NCBI RefSeq assembly: GCF_963169125.1
Contig: NC_084795.1
Location: 192,918,214-192,982,213, forward strand
Length of the DNA: 64,000 nucleotides
Source of the DNA: Humulus lupulus
Taxonomy: Eukaryota; Streptophyta; Magnoliopsida; Rosales; Cannabaceae
Reading direction: 5' to 3'
Within the stretch, counting starts at the first letter, position 1. Each line of letters begins with the position of its first letter. Below are positions 46,004-59,708 of this stretch, one piece after another. The notes below the pieces were generated by a model, which saw only the letters and a program-made list of their open reading frames with translations, did no database searches and was not told where the DNA came from. The translations under genes and the position numbers were made by a program.

Positions 46004-48275
46004 TGTAACGCCTTACTTCCTTAGAGCCGTTACTAAGTGAGTTTTAAGACAAAACAGTGTGCAATGATCTCGCTAACCGAGGTTTTTAAACAAAAGTGTG
46101 ACTAATTAAAAGTTAAGGCTGTAATCTTAGAAAAATGCGTCGTTTCAATAAAACTTCTAGTATTAAACATTTGGGATCCCAAAATAAGGTTTGAAAACTT
46201 TCTACATCTTAAAATAAGTTTACAATTGATCAGTTATAAAAATTATAGTTTGTTACAGCCATTTTCGAATAAATCCCCAACCAAAGCAGTCGGGCAGGCC
46301 AAACATGTACGCGTCGCTTCACGCTCTCCATACTCATGGTTGGTTGACTCAGTCATTGCCCTTACCTGCAACACAGAGCACCCGTGATCCGAAGCCCAGC
46401 AAGAAAACTCATGCAGAACATAACATATGCATTTATACAATTTATCATAACAGATAATCCACATACATAAAAGTCAACCATTAGACTAAGCAAACACGGC
46501 CATGCCGCCCCAGAAACCTTACCAAAGCCCTGGTGTATCGGTTCTCACCGTAAGGATAACTCATGTATCCACCGGGCCCTGCCCTGACTATAGCATAACA
46601 CATGTATCCACCGGGCCCCGCCCTGACTATAGCATCCCATGTGCTTGGTGTTACTTCCGGCCCCGCTGCCGTACCCGGCCTACGCCGCTCTCGGCCCTTG
46701 CCGTTCATTCCATTATAATCACACATATAATATAACACAACAACATGCAATCAAATATTAATTCATTTAAGTCTGCACCCTAACATGGGATGCAATATAG
46801 GGTCGCGCCCCGCAATCATACTATGGGCCCATGCCCTATCCTACGGGTGTTATAGTTTCTTACCTGCATTCCGAGCCTCCTGATGCACTAAAACCGCGAG
46901 CACGGTTCTCAAGCACGAGCCTCTCCAATAACCTAGTCACAACACACAAGAAATATCCCTCAACACTAATCAAATCAAAAACCGCTTCCCGGGACCAATC
47001 CCACACTCTCGGGACTCCCAAATCCCTAAAACAATTCATCGGAAACATCCCCCGAACCCCCAGAGCAAAAGCTCAAAAATGCAACTTTTGGTGCCCTGAA
47101 AATGGCCTAGCGCCGCGGCACTCCCCTCAAGGACCGCAGCGCCCAGCGAGATGCCCCTCTCCTGATGCAACCTCGCGCCGCGGCGCCCAAGAACAGGGTC
47201 GCGGCGCTCCTTCGCGAACCCAGAAAATCTGGGTTTTCTCTTGCGTTTCTCCGAGCTAAAACCTTCCAAAATCATACCAAACCAATACCCAAACCCCAAA
47301 ATCAATTTCAAACATCAAATAGACCATCTAACAACCCATAAACATCATCAAAGACATCCAAACACACAATCAAACTTAAAAATCTCATCTATAGTTTCAA
47401 ATTCCTCAAACTTTAAACCAACCATCCTATCTTTAAATTCCACACTAAAACTTTGAGAAATCAACCTTGAACCCAAGAAATAACAGAATATAAATCTTAC
47501 CTTGAGTAGTCCTAGCTCAAATCTGGTTTTTGGTTCCTCAAATCCCTTTGAATCTCCTCCTAGGTCTCAAAACTTCAGCCCCATCTACACCTCTTCTCCT
47601 TTCTTCTTCTTCTCATCCAATTTTGGTCAAGGCATCAAATGACCCTAAATACCCAAACCGTGACCCACTAAAACCCAGCTGAGAATTGACTATTACCCTT
47701 GCCAAATGACCATGCTACCCCTCCAAATGATCCTTTCTCAACTAATTCCTCAAGGGTACACTAGTCCTTTCACTAATATTTCAATTCTACCATTTTCTTT
47801 CTAATACTTGTTACTCTCAGCAGTAACTAATGGTTACCCAGGTTACTAAATCTCCAATAACCATTACCCGCTAAATCTCAACTTAACTATAAAATTCCTG
47901 AGGTACCCCTAGGCTCCTCCCGAGCCGGGTATAGAAATCCCGTTGTGACTCTTAAGTTAACTAGCTCTCAAGGACCGTCTCGGCACGTGCATCACGATAA
48001 TACCACCACACTCACGTGGTACAAATCACGGAATACAATTATCACATATATGCCCTCAGCGGGCTAAAATTACAATTATGCCCTTCAAACACAATCAGGG
48101 CCTACATGCATACTAATATACATAGTCATGCATCTCAGATAAACAGTTAGTCAAATAACATGCTTTAAATCATAACCATGCATTTAACTCATAAAATCAC
48201 ACATAAATCCCAACATGCCCTCCTAGCACACTAATCAAGGCCCTTAAGCCTTATTAGCGATTTTGGGTCGTTACA
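46004..48275 (-). mobile_element. 5' LTR flanking element D, different subfamily
   Basis: 2,272-bp minus-strand LTR, TGTAACGACCCAAAATCGC to GGCGTTACA. Its GC-rich cassette (47109-47209) uses GCCGCGGC-type palindromes. It is not the same subfamily as D's 3' LTR, although two LTRs of one insertion start identical, so this end was probably acquired by recombination. Confidence 0.88.
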
Positions 48276-48445
48276 GGTGTCTCGCACATCAGGGGTGCAC
48301 CACTAAGGGCCTTGCGAGGGAGGCCTTGCACCGCGGGAGCTGCGCCACTAAGGGCCTCACAAGGGAGACCCCACGCAATAGAAGCTGCGCCATCCAAGGG
48401 CCTCGCGAGGGAGGCCTCGCGCCAGGGGAGCCGCGGCACCAAGGC
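48276..48445. repeat. GC-rich fragment with three 45-bp repeats
   Basis: Three imperfect units of about 45 bp (48300-48434), each with AAGGGCCTCGCGAGGGAGGC-like cores. The CGCGAGG words resemble the LTR repeat at 60560-61130, but the unit differs. It is trapped between D's LTR and E's LTR. Confidence 0.75.
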
Positions 48446-51400
48446 TGTAATGCCCTACTTCCTTAGAGCCGTTACTAAGTGAGTTTTAAAACTCAAAATG
48501 TGAAATGAACTCGCTAACCGAGGTTTTTAAAACAAAAGTGTGACTGAGCAAAAGTTAAGGCTGTAATCTTTAAAAAAGCGATGTTTCATTGAAAACTTCT
48601 AGTATTTAACATTTGGGATCCCAAAATTGTAACGCCCTACTACCTTAGAGCCGTTACTAAGTGAGTTTAAAACAGAAATTGTGCATCTAATTGACTCAAG
48701 TGGTTTCTAAAACCAAAAGTGTGAATAAACCAGAGTTTAAGGCTGTACTCTTTGAAAATGTTTAGTTTCATTAAAAACGTTAATTATAAAACATCTGGGA
48801 TCCCAAAATAAGGTTTACAAAATATTTTCAACTCAAAATAGATTTACACTTGATCAGCTATCAAAAGAATGGTTAAATACAGCCATATACAAAATGCCCC
48901 CAACCAAAGCAGTCGGGCAGGCCGAACATGTACGCGCCGCCCCCACGCTCTCCATACTCATGGCCGGTTGACTGACTCCTTGCTTTTACCTGCCACACGG
49001 AGCACCCGTGAGCCGAAGCCCAGCAAGAAAACCCAAATAACACATAACATATGCAAAGTAAATAGCTGGCAATAATTCACTGATACATAAGAAAACCACC
49101 ATAATAAACAAGTACGGCCATGCCGCTCCCAAGGCCTTACCAAAGCCTGGAGTTTCGGTTCTCACCGCGAGGATCACTCATGTATCCCTTGGGTCCCACC
49201 CTGAATATAAGCATCCCATGTGCTGTGTTACTTTCGGCCCACGGCCGCCCCGGCCTATGCCGTACCCGGCCTCTGCCGCTCGTTTCATCATAATAACACA
49301 TATAGTACATTCAAAATAAACATTCACACACATCATGGTTCATTTAAGTTTAAGCATTTGCACGTAATACAATCCGGGGCCACGCCCTACAATCACACAG
49401 TGGGGCCATGCCCTAAACTCGGGTGTTACGGTTTTCTTACCTGTATCCCGTGCTTTCCAAAGTACCACGGTCACGAGCACGGTCCTTTAGCACGAGCCTC
49501 TCCGAAATCCTAGTCACAACACACATAAAACACTTTTAATACTAACCAAACCCAAAACCACTTCCCGGGACCAATCCCGCACTCTCGGGACCTCTAAAAC
49601 CTTAAAACAACACCCCGGAGGCATCCCACGAACCCCCGGAGCTAAGACCTAAAATTGCCAAAAAGAGCTACCCTGAAAATTGCCTTGTGCCGCGGCACCA
49701 CATCCTTGTGCCGCGGCACCCATCAGACAGGAGCTCCCTTGCCGCGGCACACAAAAACCCTGCCGCGGCACGCCTTCGCAGACCCAGAATTCTGGGTTTT
49801 TCCTGCAATTTTCCCCGAGCTTTAACCTCCCCAAATCATCCCAAACCAAAACCTAAACCCCAAAACTCAAATCCAAACCTCATATGAACAATCTAACACC
49901 CCATAAACACTAGAATCAAATCCAAAACATCAATACACACAAGATCCACTCCTTTGATTTCAAATTCAACAACCCAAATCAAAACCCATGAAAATCTTAA
50001 CTCAAGCATTAAATTCCTCAACCAACACAGAAAACAAACTTAAATAAGCATAAAATCCTTACCTCAAGAGTAGAATCCACCCTAAAAGTTCCCTTGATCT
50101 CCTTCTAAGCTTCCCACTTCAGCCCCCTTTCTACACCTCTTCTTCTTTCTTCTTCTTTGCCCTAGCCTTTCTCTCCTCTTCTTTTCCTTCTCTTCTAATT
50201 TATCAAAGCCACAAGTGACCCAAATGCCCAAACCGTACCCCCTAAATCCCAGCTGCATAATGTCTATTTGCCTTGCCAAAAGACCAAATTACCCCTCCTT
50301 ACTAATCCTTCTAAGCTAAACCTTCAAGGGTACTTAAGTCTTAACACTTTCATTTCAATTCTACCACTTCCTATCTTAAAACTTGTTACTCACAGCAGTT
50401 ACAAATGGTTACCAAATTACCAATACTAATCACTCTTTCTAAACTCAACTTACAAGATTCCCGAAGTACCCCTGGGCTCCTCCCGAGCCGGGTACAACAA
50501 CCCGTTGTGACTTTTAGACTAACTGGCTCACTAGGACCGTCCCGATGCGTGCATCCTGGTAAAACATCACACTCACATGGCACAATTCACATAGTATAAT
50601 TATCACAGTTATGCCCTAACATGGCCAAGTTACAATCATGCTCATTTTAAGACAATCAGTTCTACATGCATACCGATTCACATAGTCATGCATCTCAAAT
50701 AATCCAATAGTCATATAACGTGCAATAAATCATAATGATGCATTAAACTTAATAAAGTCACACACAAAATCCCATCATGCCCTCCAGGCACACAACTCCA
50801 GGCCCTTAAGCCTTAACATTGAATTTGGGTCGTTACAAAAATAAGGTTTGAAAACTATTTACAACTTAAAATAAGTTTACAGTCGATTAATTATTAAAAT
50901 CACAGATTATTACAGCCATTTCTCAAATAACCCCCAACCAAAGCAGTCAGGCAGGCCAAACATGTACGCGTCGCTTAACGCTCTCCGTACTCATGGCTGG
51001 TTGACTCAATCTTTGCCCTTACCTGCAACTTAGAGCACCCGTGAGCCGAAGCCCAGCAAGAAAACTCATACAGTACATAACATATGCGGATTATATAGTT
51101 AACATATCAGATTATCCACAGATAAATGAGTATTCCATCAAACTAAACAAACACGGCCATGCCGTCCCAAAGGTATTACCAAAGCCTGGGGTCTCAGTCC
51201 TAACCGTAAGGATATCCCCTGTATCCATTGGGGTCCCACCCTGTCTACAAGCACTTCACGTGCTAAGTGTTACTTTCGGCCCAGCTGCCGTTCTCGGCCT
51301 TTCACCGTTCTCGGCTCCTTGCCGTTTCGGCTCTTTTGCCGTTCCCGGCTCCTTTGCCATTCATTCTTGCTATAATCACAAATAGCATAACTCAAATAAC

Positions 51401-53255
51401 ATTCAAACATATATCAGTTCAATTAAGTCTGCACCCTAACATCTAATGCAATATAGGGTCGGGCCCTGATATCAATTCAATTAAGTCTGAACCCTACCAT
51501 GTAATGCAATATAGAGCCGTGCCTTGATATCAATTCAATTATGTCTGCACCCTAACATGTTATGCAATATAGGGTCGTGCCCTGCAATCACACTATGGGC
51601 CCATGCTCTGTCCTACGGGTGCTATAGTTTTCTTACCTATCAATTTGATAGCTTTCATCACTTGACTCCTTGAGCACGATCCCACTCGAGCCCTAGCGCA
51701 CACCTAAACACAGCCATAAGTCAAAGTCATCACCGAACCTCAAGTCCGAAAACCTAGCCTCGGGACCAATCCCGAGCCCCTAGGATGTCCTAGATCCACA
51801 AAACAAGATGGTGGAATCGAACCCCGAACCCTAGGTCAAAATCCCTTAAAAATAACCCAAAAATCCCTTTCTGGGAACAGGGTAGCGCTACAGCGCTCAA
51901 CAGAGGGCACTATAGCGCTACAAGCAGAACCGCACCACCCAGAATTAGGGCCTAGCGCTACAGCACCCAAAGACTAGCGTTGTAGCTTTAGTTGCAAGCA
52001 GGCAACTCCCAAATTCTTTTTCTACGATTTCTTTGAGCCAATCTCAACCCAAACTTCCCCAAATCTTTACCAAACTCAAAATCAAGCTTATAAACACTCT
52101 TCACTTATCCCAAGCATCCTAAATCCTCAAAACCCAAGCACATTCATCCCAAATCTCAAAATTTACCATGATTAACCCTAAACCCAGAAATTCAGTCAAA
52201 CATCAAAGTTAAAGGCTTAGAATTCATATCGTTGATGCAATTTCGACCTTGATTCAATTCCTAGACTTCCTTAGCTTGCTCTTTCTCAGAGCTATCCCAG
52301 AAATTCCCCTAAATTTCCCATCATTCAGCTTAATTACACATCTTAAACCAGCCAAACCCAAAAACTGAAAACCCTAAAAACATACCTCAAAAGTTGATGT
52401 GTTCTTGCTAATCCCTTGCCAAATATTCAAGTCTAGCTTAGGATCCTTGATGCTCAGCCTATCCTAGCTCTCCACTGAGCTTTGCTCCAAGAAATTTGAA
52501 GAGAAATGGTGCTAGAATCCACAAACCGCCACTTTTGGAAAAACCCCTCAGTTTTCTCTCTTTTTCTTTTTCTTCCTTTTTCTTTCTTTTCCACTGCCAT
52601 CTAACTCTCTCTATCAATCCCACTAAGTATATAAAGCCTCAATAAACTTATCTCTAAGAAGCCAATTGACCAAAATGCCCTCCCTATTAATTCTAAACCC
52701 TTTTGTCCATGTAGGGCCATTTTAGTCATTTTACCCAATTCCCGCTAATTCTTCAAGTGTCTCTAATATTTTCCTGTTGCTTCCCAATAACTGATAAATC
52801 ACCAAATAATATTCCTCGATATCAAATTCCTATTTATATTCATCAGATTCCTATTTATCTATACTCATCAGATTCCTATTTATACCCCAGGCTCGCCTCG
52901 AGCCAGGTATAAATCCCTGCCTTGACTTCTCCGCTAGTCTGCTCTCTCTAGGATCGTCTCGAGTCACAAATCACAGATACATCCACATCACAATGTGGTC
53001 TCAACAATCAGCACATATCAATAGAGTTATTCCCAAAATGGCCAAAATTACAATTATGCCCTTCTAACACAATCACGGCCTACATGCATACTAATACACA
53101 TAGTCATTTATCTCAAATAGTCAAATAGTCATATAACATGCTTTAAATCATAACCATGCATTTTACTCAATAAATTCACACATAAATCCCAATATGCCCT
53201 CTAGGCACACTAATCAAGGCCCTTAAGCCTTATTAGCGAATTTGGGTCGTTACAA
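48446..53255 (-). mobile_element. 3' LTR of element E, split by a solo LTR
   Basis: Minus-strand LTR whose two parts (48446-48627 and 50843-53255) join to about 2.6 kb with TGTAACGACCCAAATTCGC and CATTACA-type ends. A solo LTR occupies the gap. The AGCGCT cassette is at 51882-51991. A small internal duplication (the CAATTCAATTAAGTCTG..TGCAATATAG block, three times) lies at about 51418-51580 and accounts for the extra length. Confidence 0.87.
48628..50837 (-). mobile_element. Solo LTR nested in E's 3' LTR, TSD AAAAT
   Basis: 2,210-bp minus-strand LTR flanked by AAAAT at 48623-48627 and 50838-50842. The palindrome cassette at 49687-49772 uses GTGCCGCGGCAC units. No internal domain. Confidence 0.94.
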
Positions 53256-53300
53256 CTATCCTCTCCTCATAAAAATTTCGTCCTCGAAATTTACCCAAAC
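53256..53300 (-). other. Polypurine tract and 3' UTR of element E
   Basis: On the minus strand GAGGAGAGGATAGT abuts the LTR, and the TTTCGTCCTCGAAATTTACC block matches the 3' UTR of B and D up to their stop codon. After that the match ends and no pol follows. Confidence 0.82.
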
Positions 53301-56300
53301 ATATCAGTCAGTAAACCCACAACTCTGACCATAAATTTCCAAGGTCCACCGCCTTACTTTACTTCTCAACAACACTCTTACAAGAGTAACATTCTTGCCC
53401 CACAAGATCTTGTCTAATGGCCATACTTTCGTTAGCCCATAATCACCTCAATGTCTTATTCCTGATTCCAGAGATACCCAAAAGTCATCACCTCTACTAG
53501 GTGGGATCAATTGGTAGGCCCCGCTGGCCTAACCCTTGGTACAACTTCAAAATTTATGTTGAATCAAGAGTCAGAACTCTTCCTTCTTTCTCTGAACACC
53601 ATACAAATCCTCGTCTGTTATTACGTAGAGAGATACAAATCTTTCCTTCCGAGACTTTATTTTCTCAAAATTTAACAATTACAAGTTCTTTTATTCTTCC
53701 AGATAGGCAGACACTCCTACCTTAAGAATTCCAACAACCTCTTTTGGCTTTCACTCTGAACCAATGCCAAACCGTAGTATTCACTATCCTTCGCCTCTTA
53801 CCATGTCCTATGTCATGTTACTTTAACAAGATGCCAGCATCTGCCACCATGACTAACTTATCAGGGATTACACTTCCCTTAAAACCTCAAGTATTCGCAT
53901 AGTCAACGCTTAATTCTTTAAGATATGTGATAAGCTTTCAGACTGCTATTCCACTTGTAATCAACTACTAATTCTAGGTTCCCACTCTGTTCTCTTTGTT
54001 CTCTAGTTTCTTTCAAAAAATTTAGAATACAATAGGGTCTCAATTCAGTATCATCGGCGTCCTACCCTGAAACCAGTTCACCCGAACCAACTACATTAAC
54101 TCAATCAACCGAGTTGAAACTTTTCATGTCCAAACACCTTACTTAAGGTCTAATGTGGTCTATTCCACGATACACCACTACATTACTTAACCCCTCAGTG
54201 TCCAAAAGAAATTACTAAATTTCGTCACTCGATCAACCCTCCCGGTACAACGTACCCTAGGAGGTGGAATGATATCCATTCAGAATTCTCATTCAAATAC
54301 CAATTTCTAATTGGATCCTTCATTCGATCCTGGTATCCTAACTTGTATCACCTTGACAGGGTTCTTCCCTGTTTCAACCAAAGCCCACTCTTTGGATTCC
54401 ATAGTTCAATGACACTCACCAGCTAATCATTACCTACCAACGTTACGCCAATCTCAGTCATTGCCTTGTCCACTCCATTATAGTCTATGGCGTTATTCCT
54501 TGACTGACACATGCCTCTCAATTAGGAGTTCCGCCTCCAATTAAATTTCCCCTCGTTCAATCGAGGATTATAAACATTGATCGTCCGTCTGTTACTTTTC
54601 ACCACATCTGGGTCTCAACGTTACCTTTCTTACTAATACCCATCACTCAAGTACCTTATGATATGCATAACTGTCAACTTAACGTTCCAAGTATATCAAC
54701 CATGATCCATTCTTTCACCTCCCGCAAGGTTCGATCCACCCTCTCGTCGATTTGCGCCTGGGCGTGCCCAATCTATGATGCACCCCCACAGTTCCATATC
54801 CTCATCATGGATCAGGTCCTTTATGCTATCACTCTATACTTAACCATATCACACACATATTCCAGCATCGCCAGATACCAATCAATTCTTACCTTATCTT
54901 CTGAATTTTCCTGACTTGACACCACTCATTCTGTCTAACCTCAAGTTTTACTGTTCTCCTCATCTCTGATGTAGTTGTCTCCGGAGATACTTATGCAATA
55001 GATGACACGCTTACCACTCCTGTTATGCTTTCTATTCTTCATTAGCTCCTTTGTGGCTTCATATCAAATCCTCTTACCTGTCCTTTCTTCTTGTAGCTCT
55101 ACTCGGAGTACTCTTAATGAAACCCAAACTGATTCTTCGTATAGCATTACTTGTGACCCTGCTCCCTTAGTACTAACGTCTTCCGCATAATAGTCATTTG
55201 CTCTCCCTTTCCACCTGGGAGTAATCCACACATACTGCTTGTGAACTTGAAGGGGACTTGCCTATACCATTCTTGTATTCTCCACTTTAAGAACTTACCT
55301 GTGCTGTTGTAGCTTAAACCAATCTAGAATCTTTGTTACCAACTCCTCACACCCTACCCGGTGCAAAATAAAAATTCATGAAATGTCTCTATCCTTGGTT
55401 TCCAGGTGGTAATAACCAGGTCATAGATCAACTCCTGGAGACATCGTCCCATCTTGTATCCAACATTGTACTTTTCGTTCTAACCCGACGATGCTAACAA
55501 TCCCCGCAGTATAACGCTCTGGCTACTCTAGGGTCAAATTCCTTCGATTGCTTCAATAGATTTTTTCTGTCAGCCAATACCATCTTTTACAACATTCCTT
55601 ATACCAATCCTATCTGTAGTTCGACCTTGATGTACCCCCAATCTTTCTTTACATACCCATAAAATTTTCCCACTGGTCAGCTCAGTTTCCACTCAGTCTC
55701 ATTAACATACTCCAGATGATATCCTCTACAATCCATGGTTATTTCTTAACTCATTAACTCTCTCACTATGACTCGTGTTGTGGCTCCCATAAGACAAACT
55801 CTGTTGTTATTACTATGCACTTCTTGACCACTTGCATCCCAATTCATTTGCCAGAAATTTCTAATTCCTTCTCAATAAGTGTTACTATCTCAAGCCTCTC
55901 ATATAGCACCCATGAGGCAAACTCTCTATGTTTAACTCCCTCTCGGAACATTCTCGACACTGAGTTCTTCCAGTTCATTACGTGACCAAATCATAACCAT
56001 TCAGTTGAATACTCATCCTCGAGGAATCAGCCTCGAACTACGAATGTAGTGAGGCATTCTAGTTTTCTGTTCCCTCACCATGGGAAGTCCATCCTAACAT
56101 ATCAAGTCATTCTATGTAGAAGTCATGCCCTCACCTGACCTCTTCCCAGGTGGCATCTCCTGTCTCTGATGCAAAGAAGATAACTTCATCGATTTCCATC
56201 ACTATCCTGACGGCTATCTAGTCAATCAGGTTTTCCCCCCTTTCTGGCAAAACTAAGAGCTATCAAGCTTTTCGGGGTTCTTCTGCTTTGATTACCGAAA

Positions 56301-57394
56301 ATCTATCCTTACTATAATCCATCAAAAGAAGCACTGCTATTTGTAGCTCTAGCAATCATGCTCTATACATCATTCATCAGTTCTTCGAACCACATGGCCC
56401 TCTCCACTGTCCCCATACAGATGGTGAGTACACACATCGGAGAGGCATAAATACCTTAGCTATTCCAGATTTTAAATCCTTAAATGGGTCATCATCATTT
56501 TCCACTGCATCCATCCGTATCCATTTCCCGAAATGAATTACTCAATTCACAAAGCCCAAAAATTTACACTATTGCCACTATATCATTCCAAACCAATCTT
56601 ATAAGGTCTCCATTCTCCATAGTTCAGATTATGCCTTTATATCCTCTACTATCAATTCATCATCTAGGTTCTTTCCAACCCATCACGCAAATGCCTTAGC
56701 CCAAGTGCCGTTTCCAGGCATCCCTTTAACACAATACTTAACACAACCCTTTAGTCATGGGCTCTCATCCCCTTATAACCAAGGGTGGAATTAACCTTGC
56801 CCATCCACTGATAAATTCTTTGTCAACTCGAACTTTCCTCAAAACCAGAGGATAACACCCTTTAAGTCTTTCATATAATACCCTTATCTGTCCACACTCT
56901 CACAACACCAACACCGGTAACCTTACTGTTAAAACATATAAATCATCTATTTTCCCAGAGAAGTCCGTTATCCTTCTGTTCCATCTCAACTATTAAACTC
57001 CATAGCTTACTCACACACTAGTGACCCTCTGCTGCTGCTTTCGGGGATAAATGGAGATCTCTAACTCCAACTTTTATCTAGAATCCCCCTTCAAAACAAT
57101 ATCAGATCCACTTAACCCTTTTAGGAACAAACAATTCGAGTTCATCTACCGGTACTGACCAAAATCCTGAGCTCTATGGTTCATACTCTGAACTCAACCA
57201 CAACTAGATCCAAATAACCACAGTTATCATGCATACACAAAGCATATTTAGGCCAAAACCACAATGATATACATTTAGCTACCAGATTTTAACACCACTA
57301 AGCATACCCATGTCTCAACATGCTTCATACAAGCCAATAAACATATATTACATATGAATTTAATTCAGACAATTAACCACATACACTCAATATG
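53301..57394 (-). mobile_element. Non-coding internal region of element E (LARD-like)
   Basis: About 4.1 kb between E's PPT and an inserted solo LTR, with no ORF above about 85 codons and no gag, RT or integrase motif that I can recognise on either strand. The part from about 55900 matches the E-type segment of D. Having LTRs, PBS and PPT but no genes is the description of a large retrotransposon derivative, mobilised in trans. Very decayed pol remnants cannot be excluded by eye. Confidence 0.72.
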
Positions 57395-59708
57395 TGTAAC
57401 GATCCAAAATCGCTAATAAGGCTTAAGGGCCTTGATTAGTGTGCCTGGAGGGCATATGGGAATTATGTTTGATTTTAATGAGTAAAATGCATGATTATAA
57501 TTTAAAGCATGATATATGACTATTTGAATATTTGAGATGCATGACTATGTGTATTAGTATGCATGTAGGCCCTGATTGTGTTAGATGGGCATAATTGTAA
57601 TTTTGGCCATTTTGGGCATAACTGTATTGATATGAGATGATTGTTGAGACCACAGTGGTATGTGGGTGTATCAGTGATTTGTGACTCGAGACGATCCCAG
57701 AGAGCGGGTTAGCGGAAAAATCATGGCGGGAAAATATTAGAGACACTTGAGGATTATCGGGAATTGGGTAAATTGACTAAAATGGCCCTACATGGACAAA
57801 AGGGTTTAGAATTAATAGGGAGGGCATTTTGGTCAATTGGCTTTTTAGAGATTGATTATTGGGGCTTTATATACTTAGTGGTATTGTTAGGAAAAGTGTA
57901 AAGGCTGTGGAAAAGAAAGAAAAAGGAAGAAAAGAAAAGAGAGAAAAATAGAGGGGTTTTCCAAAGGATCAATTTGGGGTTCTAACACCTCTTCTCTTCA
58001 AATTTCTTGGGGCAAAGCTCAGTGGAGTGCTAGGACAGGCTGAGCATCAAGGATCTTAAGTTGGACTTGAAGATTTGGCAAGGATTAGCAAGATCACATT
58101 AACTTTTGAGGTAAGTTTATAAAGATTTCACTTTTAAGGATTTGGCTGGTTTGAGTTGTGTTTTGAGCTGAGATGATGGAAATTTTAGGGAATTTCTGGG
58201 CAAGCTTTGAGGATGAGCATGCTATGAAGGTCTAGGGAATGAATCAAGGTCGATATTGCATCAACTGTATGAATTCTATGCCTTTAACCTTGTTGTTTGA
58301 CTGAATTTCTGGGTTTAGGGTTGATCATGGTGAATTTTGAGATTTGGGATGAATGTGCTTGGGTTTTGAGGATTTGAGATGCTTGGGATGAGTGGAGAGT
58401 GTTTATAAGCTTGATTTTGAGTTTGGTAAAGATTTGGGGAAGTTTGGGTTGAGTTTGGCTGAAAGAAATCGCAGAAAACGATTTCTGGTGTTGCTTCCCT
58501 GCAACTAGCGCTACAGCGCTAGTCTTTGGGCGCTGTAGCGCTAGGCCTTCTTTCTGGGGTGGTGCTGATTCTGCTTGTAGCGCTATAGCGCTCTCTTTTG
58601 AGCGCTGTAGCGCTACCCTACACCGAGAAAATGGGGTTTTTGGGCTATTTGTGAGGAATTTTGACCTAGGGTTCGGGGTTCGACTCTGCCACCTTGTTTT
58701 GTGGATCTAGGACTTCCCGGGGGGCTCGGGATTGGTCCCGAGGCTAGGTTTTCGGACTTGGGGTTCGGTGTTGACTTTGACCTATGGCTATGTTTAGGGG
58801 TGCGCTAAGGCTCGTGTGGAATCGTGCTCAAGGAGTCAAGTGTTGAAAGCTATCGAATTGAAAGGTAAGAAAACTATAGCACCCGTAGGATAGGGCATGG
58901 GCCTATAGTGTGATTGCGGGGCACGGCCCTATATTGCATTACATGTTAGGGTGCAGACTTAAATGAATTGATATTTGTTTGAATGTTGTTGAGTTATGCT
59001 ATATGTGATTATAGTGGAATGAAACGACAACGGAGCCGAGAATGGCAATGGAGCCGAGAACGGCGAAAGGCCGAGAACGGCAGTGGGGCCGGAAGTAACA
59101 CTTAGCACATGGGATGCTTATAGTCAGGGTAGGACCCAGTGGATACATGTGATATCCTTATGGTGAGGACCGAGACCCCAGGCTGTGGTAAGGCTTCTGG
59201 GGCGGCATGGCCGTGTTTGCTTAGTCTAATGGTTGACCTGTTTATCTGTGGACTATCTGATATGAATAACTGTATAATTTGCATATGTTATGAACTGCAT
59301 GAGTTTTCTTACTGGGCTTCGGCTCACGGGTGCTCTGTGTTACAGGTAAGGGCATAGATTGAGTCAACCAACCATGAGTACGGAGAGTGTGAAGTGACGC
59401 GTACATGTTTGGCCTGCCCGACTGCTTTGGTTGGGGGTTTATTTGAGAAATGGCGGTAATAATCCGAGATTTTATTAATTGAGCAATTGTAAACTTATTT
59501 TAGGTTGTAAACAGTTTTCAAACCTTATTTTGGGATCCCAAATGTTTAATACTAGAAAGTTTTAGTGAAATAACGCATTGTAAAGATTACAGCTTTAAAC
59601 TTTTGATTAGTCACACTTTTGTTTTAAAAACCTCGGTTAGCGAGTTCATGCACACTGTTTTGTCTTAAAACTCACTTGGTAACGGCTCTAAGGAAGTAGG
59701 GCGTTACA
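57395..59708 (+). mobile_element. Solo LTR in element E, TSD ATATG
   Basis: 2,314-bp plus-strand LTR, TGTAACGATCCAAAATCGC to AAGTAGGGCGTTACA, flanked by ATATG at 57390-57394 and 59709-59713. TATA-like TTTATATACT at about 57867-57876 precedes a purine-rich leader; AGCGCT cassette at 58504-58617; GGTAAG boxes near 58110, 58863 and 59346. Confidence 0.95.

Noticed and set aside
53501..56699. Short ORFs in element E interior as gag-pol remnants
   Set aside because: None is over about 85 codons and no RT, protease, integrase or zinc-knuckle motif is recognisable; a profile search would be needed.
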